Of a DNA stretch of 64,000 bases, positions 61,184-64,000 are shown one piece after another. Positions within the stretch are counted from its first letter, which is position 1. The number at the start of each line of letters is the position of its first letter. The notes below the pieces were generated by a model. The model was not told the DNA's origin. It ran no database searches and saw nothing but the letters and a program-made list of their open reading frames with translations. Both the position numbers and the translations under genes were made by a program. Where the stretch lies: the NCBI RefSeq assembly GCF_031834615.1, contig NZ_CP115543.1, forward strand, positions 2,181,001 through 2,245,000, in the 5' to 3' direction. This DNA comes from Stenotrophomonas aracearum (GTDB lineage Bacteria; Pseudomonadota; Gammaproteobacteria; Xanthomonadales; Xanthomonadaceae).

Positions 61184-61912
61184 ATGAAAGACGAGGCAGA
61201 CCAGAGTCGGCCGACGTTGACCCGTCGCCGCTTTTTCCAGGGTCTTACCCTGCTACCTGTTGCCGCCGCCCTCCCCGGTTGCGCTCCCGGCACCCCGACA
61301 GAGACCGGCCCGGCTGACGCCGCGCCAGCCAAGGACTACACCCCGGAATTCTTCAACGCGGCCGAATGGGTGTTCATCACGGCGGCCTGCGACCGCTTGA
61401 TCCCGTCGGACGAGACCGGCCCAGGTGCGGTGGAGTCCGGTGTTCCGGAGTTCCTCGACCGCCACATGCAGACGCCCTACGCCGCCGGTGCCATCTGGTA
61501 CATGCAGGGCCCCTTCCTGGAGGCCCCCAGCGAATTCGGCTACCAGGGCAAGCTGGCCCTGCGCGACATCATCAAGGTCGGCATCGATGCCGTCGATGCC
61601 CACTGCCGCAACGCATTCAACGGCAAGACCTTCGCCCAGCTGGACCATGCGCAGCAGGAAACCCTGCTCAAGGCGGCCGAGGGCGGCAAGCTCGAGCTGG
61701 ACGCCATTTCCAGCAAGCTGTTCTTCTCCAACCTGCTGGGTGAAGTGAAGAACGGTTACTTCGCCGATCCCAAGTACGGCGCCAACAAGGGCATGGCCGC
61801 GTGGAAGATGATCGGCTATCCCGGCATGCGCGCGGACTACATCGACTGGATCGGCGTGCGTGAAAAGGCGTATCCCCTGCCGCCGGTCGACCTGGCCGGG
61901 CGGAGGGGCTGA
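61184..61912 (+). CDS. Gluconate 2-dehydrogenase subunit 3-family protein
   Basis: 242 residues. Twin-arginine signal LTRRRFFQGLTLLPVAAALPGC (about residues 12-33), which moves the folded complex into the periplasm. The family core is FFNAAEWVFITAACDRLIPSDETGPGAVESGVPEFLDRHMQTPYA with WYMQGPF. This small subunit helps export and stability of the GMC flavoprotein encoded 3 bases downstream, which has no signal of its own. Start ATG 61184. Together with the cytochrome c gene it forms a GADH-type three-subunit operon. Confidence 0.92.
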   Translation: MKDEADQSRPTLTRRRFFQGLTLLPVAAALPGCAPGTPTETGPADAAPAKDYTPEFFNAAEWVFITAACDRLIPSDETGPGAVESGVPEFLDRHMQTPYAAGAIWYMQGPFLEAPSEFGYQGKLALRDIIKVGIDAVDAHCRNAFNGKTFAQLDHAQQETLLKAAEGGKLELDAISSKLFFSNLLGEVKNGYFADPKYGANKGMAAWKMIGYPGMRADYIDWIGVREKAYPLPPVDLAGRRG

Positions 61913-61915
61913 ACG

Positions 61916-63691
61916 ATGGCGATCACGAAACCGAAAGTAGATGCTGTCATCGTCGGCATGGGCTGGACCGGGGCGATCCTGGCCAAGGAACTCACCGACG
62001 CCGGCCTGCACGTGGTGGCGCTGGAGCGCGGCGGCGACCGCGATACCCAGCCGGACTTCGCCTATCCAAAGGTGGTCGACGAGCTCGAAGGCTCGGTGCA
62101 CCGCCGTTACCTGCAGAGCCTCAACCAGGAGACCGTGACGGTCCGGCATTCCATCGCCGACACCGCAGTGCCCTACCGGCAGATGGGCTCGTTCAAGCCC
62201 GGCACTGGCGTGGGCGGCGCAGGAAGCCACTGGAGCGGCGCGCATTTCCGTCCGCTGCCGGAAGACCTGGTGCTGCGCTCCAACGTGGAACAGCGTTATG
62301 GCAAGGCCTTCATCCCCGACGACATGACCATCCAGGATTTCCCGGTCACCTATGCCGAACTTGAACCGCACCTGGACATGTTCGAACGGGTCTGCGGCAC
62401 CTCCGGCAAGGCCGGCGTGATCCAGGGCGCCGTGCAGCCGGGCGGCAATCCCTTCGAAGGCTCGCGCTCGCGCGAGTATCCGTTGGGGCCCAACCCGAAC
62501 TACCTGGGCGGCGAGCTCTTCTACAAGGCCGCCAAGGAAATGGGCTGGCACCCCTACCCTATTCCGGCCTCGAATGCGTCCGGTCCCTATGTGAATCCCT
62601 ACGGCTGCCAGCTCGGCCCGTGCAACGCCTGCGGCTTCTGCAGCGACTACGGCTGCCTGAACTACTCCAAGGCCAGCCCGAATGCCTGCATCCTGCCGGT
62701 CCTGCGCCAGCGCCCGAAGTTCGAACTGCGCACGCATTCGCAGGTGCTGCGGGTCAACCTGGACAGCAGCAAGACCAAGGCCACCGGCGTGACCTACCTG
62801 GACGCGCAGGGCCGCGAGGTGGAACAGCCGGCCGACATGGTGCTGCTGTGCGCGTTCCAGCTCTACAACGTGCACCTGATGCTGGTCTCCGGCATCGGCG
62901 AGGCTTACGACCCGGTCACCAACACCGGCACCATCGGCCGCAATTACTCGTACCAGAACCTCAACCGCGTGGTGCTGTTCTTCGACAAGGACGTGCAGGC
63001 CAACGGCTTCATCGGCATCGGCGGCGCCGGCACCACCATGGATGACCTCAACGGCAACCAGCTCGACAACGCCAAGGCCGGCTTCGTCGGCGGTGGCCTG
63101 GTCTGGGCGCGCCAGCCTGGCGCCGGCCCGGTGCGTGGCATCAATGTGCCCTCCGGCACACCGAACTGGGGCGCCGCCTGGAAGAAGGCGGCGGCGGACA
63201 ACTTCCGCCACAACTTCTATTACGAAGTCCAGGGCGCGTGCATGTCCTACCGGCAGCACTACCTGAGCCTGGACCCGAACTACAAGGATTCCTTCGGGCG
63301 GCCGCTGCTGCGCATGACCTTCGACTGGCACCCGAACGAGATCAAGGCCTCGCAGTTCTTCGTCGACCAGGCCATGCAGATGAGCCGCACGCTCAACCCG
63401 CTGTCGATGAGTGGCGACGCCAAGAAGAACGGCGAGCACTACAACATCACCAAGTACCAGAGCACGCATACCTGCGGTGGCGCGATCATGGGCGCGGACC
63501 CGAAGACGTCGGCCCTCAACCGCTACCTGCAGAGCTGGGACGTGCCGAATGTGTTCGTGATCGGCGCCAATGCCTTCCCGCAGAACAACGGCTACAACCC
63601 CACCGGGCTGGTTGGCGGGCTGGCGTACTGGGCGGCTACCGCCATCCGCGAGAAGTACCTGCCCGACCCGGGCCCGATGGTCCAGGCCTGA
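61916..63691 (+). CDS. GMC-family flavoprotein dehydrogenase, large subunit
   Basis: 591 residues. FAD-binding loop AVIVGMGWTGAILAKEL with Gly14-Met-Gly16-Trp-Thr-Gly19, GVGGAGSHWSGAH flavin motif, and Cys-rich CNACGFCSDYGCLNY segment of GADH-type enzymes, perhaps tied to an Fe-S cluster in this class. C-terminal NVFVIGANAFPQNNGYNPTG with the catalytic region. Oxidises a sugar acid or alcohol and passes electrons to the cytochrome c subunit. GGAGGGG before ATG 61916. Gluconate, sorbitol and fructose dehydrogenases share this form; the substrate here is not known. Confidence 0.92.
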   Translation: MAITKPKVDAVIVGMGWTGAILAKELTDAGLHVVALERGGDRDTQPDFAYPKVVDELEGSVHRRYLQSLNQETVTVRHSIADTAVPYRQMGSFKPGTGVGGAGSHWSGAHFRPLPEDLVLRSNVEQRYGKAFIPDDMTIQDFPVTYAELEPHLDMFERVCGTSGKAGVIQGAVQPGGNPFEGSRSREYPLGPNPNYLGGELFYKAAKEMGWHPYPIPASNASGPYVNPYGCQLGPCNACGFCSDYGCLNYSKASPNACILPVLRQRPKFELRTHSQVLRVNLDSSKTKATGVTYLDAQGREVEQPADMVLLCAFQLYNVHLMLVSGIGEAYDPVTNTGTIGRNYSYQNLNRVVLFFDKDVQANGFIGIGGAGTTMDDLNGNQLDNAKAGFVGGGLVWARQPGAGPVRGINVPSGTPNWGAAWKKAAADNFRHNFYYEVQGACMSYRQHYLSLDPNYKDSFGRPLLRMTFDWHPNEIKASQFFVDQAMQMSRTLNPLSMSGDAKKNGEHYNITKYQSTHTCGGAIMGADPKTSALNRYLQSWDVPNVFVIGANAFPQNNGYNPTGLVGGLAYWAATAIREKYLPDPGPMVQA

Positions 63692-63701
63692 GGAGGCGCA
63701 C

Positions 63702-64000
63702 ATGAAGAAGCTCCTGCTCTGGATCGTGGTGATCGGCCTGGTGGTTCTGCTTGCCGCGTTGGCCTATGCCTTTATCCCCACCAGGACGCGCGTCCTGGCC
63801 GAAGGGCCTGCGGCAGACGCCGCCCTGATAGAGCGTGGCCGCTACCTGGCCGATGCCGGCGACTGCACCGCCTGCCACACCCGGCCGGGCGGCAAGCCGT
63901 TCGCCGGCGGCCTGCCGGTGGCCTCGCCGCTGGGCAACATCTACAGCACCAACATCACCCCGGACAAGGAAACCGGCATCGGCGCGTACTCGCTGGACGA
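63702..64000 (+). CDS. Cytochrome c subunit of the GADH-type dehydrogenase (3' end cut off)
   Basis: 99 codons to the window edge, no stop. N-terminal hydrophobic anchor MKKLLLWIVVIGLVVLLAALAYAF and the first haem site DCTACHT (Cys55-x-x-Cys58-His59). The segment RGRYLADAGDCTACHTRPGGKPFAGGLPVASPLGNIYSTNITPD is typical of the multihaem cytochrome subunit of alcohol or gluconate dehydrogenases, which normally carry three haems. AGGAGG just before ATG 63702. It follows the GMC gene by 10 bases and passes electrons to the quinone or terminal oxidase. Confidence 0.93.
   Translation, partial: MKKLLLWIVVIGLVVLLAALAYAFIPTRTRVLAEGPAADAALIERGRYLADAGDCTACHTRPGGKPFAGGLPVASPLGNIYSTNITPDKETGIGAYSLD

Overview
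The window is a GC-rich chromosomal segment of a gammaproteobacterium of the Xanthomonadaceae, most likely Stenotrophomonas. Two things support this. First, a xylose/xylan locus in the Xanthomonas style: TonB-dependent receptor, SapC-like, cupin, tryptophan-halogenase-like, xylB, xylA and GH3 genes with a LacI-type regulator and its palindromic operator. Second, many short GTAG-headed palindromes of the SMAG (REP-like) type typical of Stenotrophomonas. The species cannot be fixed from this sequence. I see no tRNA, rRNA, CRISPR array, insertion sequence or prophage.

Layout. 1-12444: carbohydrate-utilisation locus. Minus-strand genes run TBDR > SapC > cupin > halogenase-like > operator > xylB > xylA > GH3 (cut by the left edge), with a divergent lacI-type gene. 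12563-16845: MscS channel, YeiH-type exporter with a LysR regulator, an L,D-transpeptidase-like protein and a small Lpp-like lipoprotein. 17077-18733: a small accessory patch with two coupled unknown genes and a SymE-like toxin gene preceded by nested inverted repeats. 18734-20396: small periplasmic and membrane proteins. 20540-29142: one very large autotransporter adhesin gene, broken into two frames at a six-base C run. 29536-33524: small membrane proteins and a PAS histidine kinase. 33646-40891: a lipoprotein esterase, a flavin disulfide oxidoreductase, a secreted hydrolase, an arylsulfatase and two small envelope proteins.

40904-59324 is the most striking part: seven tightly packed minus-strand genes, read MarC-type > bestrophin-like > outer-membrane protein > DUF1622 > a 3765-residue repeat protein ending in two OmpA-like domains > a 1219-residue predicted outer-membrane barrel > a 245-residue DUF11 protein. 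Four of the six junctions overlap by 4 bases, which suggests coupled translation of an envelope or surface assembly. 59539-64000 (plus strand): a YegP-like protein, a DUF3667 membrane protein, and the start of a three-subunit gluconate-2-dehydrogenase-type periplasmic oxidoreductase (small subunit, GMC flavoprotein, cytochrome c) cut by the right edge.

How the genes work together. The xylan locus imports oligosaccharides through the TBDR, trims them with the GH3 lipoprotein, and feeds xylose to XylA and XylB under LacI-type control. The GADH-type enzyme oxidises sugars or polyols in the periplasm. Much of the rest is cell-envelope biology: a giant adhesin, a giant repeat protein, and L,D-transpeptidase-like and Lpp-like proteins.
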